Below are positions 61,763-64,000 of a stretch of 64,000 nucleotides of DNA, in pieces. The stretch covers positions 71,424,001 to 71,488,000 of the forward strand of contig JBITNC010000001.1 of the NCBI GenBank assembly GCA_050084985.1, given 5' to 3'. Each line of letters begins with the position of its first letter. Positions within the stretch are counted from its first letter, which is position 1. The position numbers were made by a program, and so were the translations under genes. The notes below the pieces were generated by a model. That model saw only the letters and a list, made by a program, of their open reading frames with translations. It ran no database searches and was not told the origin of the DNA. Origin of the DNA: Nageia nagi. Its lineage: Eukaryota; Pinophyta.

Positions 61763-61996
61763 ATGCTTAAGAAGGTTATCGATGACAAGATCCCAGTTCA
61801 AACTACACTTCTAGAACTCGATGAGGAAGGGAAAATTATATTGGAGCCAGAAGTAATCATTGAATCAAGAATCTGTAAGCTAAGAAATCGATCAATTTTA
61901 GAGTATCTCATTAAGTGGAAGAACCTACCTACTGAAGATTCCACATGGGAAGATGAGAATTTTCTACAAAAGCATCCAGAACTACTCAAATGTTGA
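61763..61996 (+). CDS. Chromodomain C-terminus of element J integrase (open remnant)
   Basis: This 77-codon piece ends with a normal stop and contains ILEPEVIIESRICKLRNRSI followed by LEYLIKWKNLPTEDSTWEDE and FLQKHPELLKC. That is the chromodomain fold of chromoviruses with the aromatic Y, W and W positions kept. In a living element it would steer integration toward marked chromatin. It is only the end of a polyprotein, one frame away from the preceding GPY part, so it is not a gene by itself. Confidence 0.85.
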   Translation: MLKKVIDDKIPVQTTLLELDEEGKIILEPEVIIESRICKLRNRSILEYLIKWKNLPTEDSTWEDENFLQKHPELLKC

Positions 61997-62005
61997 GGAC
62001 AACAT

Positions 62006-62020
62006 TTTTTGAAGGAGAGG
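62006..62020 (+). other. Polypurine tract region of element J
   Basis: GAAGGAGAGG after a T run lies directly before the 3' LTR match (CCTATACTACTC). The first few LTR bases differ from the 5' copy, so the exact border is blurred. Confidence 0.65.
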
Positions 62021-62331
62021 TCCCTATACTACTCATGTAGCCCATATATTGTTATTATGTGTCCCATAAAAGCCCACTATGGTTATTGTTATTCCATTAC
62101 ATTATTATTGTTATGTTAGCTAGTGTCCTTTCATTGTACTGGCACCCCTTGGACTCCTATATATACTAAGGAGGTATTATCATTTGTATTTTCTATTATT
62201 GTGTATTTGATGTGATGTAAAGGAGGTTTCCCCCTCAAAGTGGCTTATTATTACTGATTTTATCTTTTATTCAAGGCATTGAGCTCTTTCTCTTATGATT
62301 TTATGCTATTTTGGGAACTTGGTTCATAATA
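62017..62331 (+). repeat. 3' LTR of element J
   Basis: It matches 56666-56983 up to CATAATA (5' copy CATAACA), with the TATA box at 62158-62167. AAAAA follows. Confidence 0.9.
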
Positions 62332-62336
62332 AAAAA

Positions 62337-63838
62337 GAACAAAAAAATTTCCAAAACTAAACAGTCTAAAATGATTTCTTTCATTCCTATGATTTTTATT
62401 TTGCTATTTAATGGTTAAAACTAATGCATTAAGAAAAACATAAAAAGGGGTTTTGAAAACCCACCTCTTTCCTCATTGGTCTCTTATATGATTTTGAACA
62501 TCCTTGTGAGGCATCCTAGCATGGCATCCTAGCTCCAATAAATGGTAATAAATGTAAATGTAGAGTCAAAATCCAACTTGTGGGGTAGGGAGGTAATAGA
62601 GCTCTAACCTGGCATAAAAGACAAATAAGAAAGTGACAACAAATCTTTTTCTTTTTATTAACTCATGTAGCCGAATGCTAGTGATTTTATATCAAGTGTT
62701 AGCAATCTGTAAAGATCACCAGCATTCTAAGAAGGATTATTGATGATCCAAAAAAAGGGAGATATTAAAGAGCATTTAGAAAAATTGTATAAAAAGTCCT
62801 CATTTGCTACAATATTTTTTAGGTATTTTGATAAGAGAAATACTTGAGCTTGTTCTTGTGTGCTTACTAATGTTTTTCCATTAAAATTGAAAAAACCTTA
62901 AAAATCTAAAATCTCATAAAGTTTTGAAATATATTAAAAATTCTTTAGGCTTACAGTTAACTATAATATTAATGAGAAAGTTCAAAATAAAATAGAATAG
63001 TTAAATACATTTGTAATGTTCTTTATATCCTTTTATACAACCAATAATAATCAAACAAGGGTGAAAATATCAAGAAAACCCAAGTTATGTTTCTAAACTA
63101 AAAATTAGTCTAGATTCCCAACGAACTAATGCAAAATATAGATAAAGCACATGCACTCAAGAATTCGGACATCAAAAATATCATAAAAAACACCAAAAAT
63201 AATATAAAATAATTAAAAACCCTAAAAATTAATATATTTGTAAAACCCTAAAAATTAAAAAATGTGTGTCAACGAGAAAATAGAAATAAATTTTTCATTT
63301 GTTAACTTGATCTAAGCTAAAGGATTTGAAAAAACCTAAAACTCTTAAGTAACTTTTAATTCAAATAGCAACCATTCTTTTAATAGAGAAAACAAGGACA
63401 TGCTTGCATATGATTAAAATTGTTGGATGAATTTTTACACAAGATTATCAAGTAACCCATTTGTTGGGATAAAAGTAGAATGATCAAACATTTGTATTTG
63501 CAAGGGAGCTTCATTATCACATGCTAGCTATGGCATATTCCTAACGACTAATGCTCTAGCTATATCTAGCCAATGCAACATAATGGTATATTGATAACTA
63601 CCTAAGTTACATCTTGCTTTACAATCCCCATTGCTTTCAAAATGTGTCAAATGCAAAAGAATAAAAAATGAATTTATTCATAATCCAATCACTCAAATTT
63701 AGCTTATTCATAAAGGAAACGTTAATTTAAAGTCTTGACATAATGTCAATAACACAAGTTTAAAAACTTGATTGCACCCTCTCTCAGATAGGCTTGGTTT
63801 TTTGAAATAATCCCCACCTATCAAATGTTGGGTACTTC
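62337..63838. other. 3' non-coding region of element I
   Basis: AT-rich sequence without coding signal lies between inserted J and the 3' LTR of I. Some GCTAGTGATT-like motifs resemble those in the leader near 43790. Confidence 0.5.
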
Positions 63839-63853
63839 AAAAAAGGGGTAAAA
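63839..63853 (+). other. Polypurine tract of element I
   Basis: AAAAAAGGGGTAAAA directly precedes the TG of the 3' LTR. Confidence 0.75.
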
Positions 63854-64000
63854 TGTAAACACCTAAAAATAACCCTTATTTCAATAAATAAAAGAAGGGA
63901 AAACAAATTTAAATAAATAATAAATTTTTTTAAACTATTCTAGTCAATAGTGATGCAATACAATCATTAATAACCTGATCTAATCATCAACATTTGACAC
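63854..64000 (+). repeat. 3' LTR of element I, start only
   Basis: It begins TGTAAACACCTAAAAAT and matches the start of the 5' LTR at 42620. It is cut by the window end. Confidence 0.8.

Larger units (their letters stand above)
56666..62331 (+). mobile_element. Element J: chromovirus Ty3/gypsy inside element I
   Basis: It has short LTRs of about 0.31 kb, an initiator-Met type primer site, gag with zinc knuckle, protease, RT, integrase and a C-terminal chromodomain on the plus strand. RNase H is missing through an internal deletion. Key residues of protease and integrase are lost. At 5.7 kb it is about 1 kb short of a usual chromovirus. Confidence 0.92.
42620..64000 (+). mobile_element. Element I: Tat-like Ty3/gypsy retrotransposon (runs off the window)
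   Basis: The 5' LTR starts at 42620 and the 3' LTR at 63854, in the same orientation and with clear homology. Between them on the plus strand are primer site, long leader with tandem repeats, gag, protease, RT, RNase H and a second, archaeal-type RNase H. No integrase is visible. A plant mobile domain pseudogene lies antisense. Without inserted element J it would be about 15.6 kb to the 3' LTR start. Everything is broken by stops. Confidence 0.85.

Overview
The window reads as nuclear DNA of a seed plant with a large, repeat-dominated genome. It is AT-rich, strongly CpG-depleted, and consists almost entirely of old, broken LTR retrotransposons of typical plant lineages: Ty1/copia, chromovirus and other Ty3/gypsy, and Tat-like Ty3/gypsy with two RNase H domains. 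I found no intact host gene, rRNA, tRNA or CRISPR array. A gymnosperm would fit the density and age of the repeats, but that is a guess.

Left part (1-26.5 kb). Two separate copia remnants (1-0.5 kb; 4.64-5.88 kb, ending in a 3' LTR) flank about 4 kb of gene-free DNA that holds a CpG-richer degenerate tandem repeat (2.56-3.33 kb). From 5.88 kb comes a three-level nest. A gypsy integrase (element A) is split by element B, a non-autonomous LTR element (6113-26073; 5-bp target duplication GCTAC/ACTAC). The 3' LTR of B is itself split by element C, a 14.5-kb minus-strand Tat-like gypsy (10647-25184; perfect duplication ATTCT, 2.2-kb LTRs). C reads gag, protease, extra RNase H, RT, RNase H, integrase, then a large extra ORF region.

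Middle part (26-42.6 kb). The second half of integrase A is followed by the 5' LTR, gag and protease of gypsy K, about 1.1 kb of unassigned sequence, and copia D. D is split between integrase and RT by a related, structurally complete copia element E (32830-38060; duplication TGTAA/TGTGA). The RT of D stops abruptly and the sequence continues as a gypsy RNase H-integrase segment (F), with a 19-bp direct repeat at the junction.

Right part (42.6-64 kb). A plus-strand Tat-like element I begins with its 5' LTR at 42620. It carries gag, protease, RT, RNase H and a second RNase H. No integrase is visible. An antisense plant mobile domain (PMD) pseudogene lies at 54.5-56.5 kb. The 3' LTR starts at 63854 and runs off the window. 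Chromovirus J (56666-62331, 0.3-kb LTRs, readable chromodomain, RNase H deleted) is inserted in it.

All coding regions carry stops, frameshifts or lost catalytic residues, so none is expected to act autonomously. The window is best used as a record of nested insertion and of unusual element architectures: the extra RNase H upstream of RT in C, the extra ORF after integrase in C, and the antisense PMD in I.
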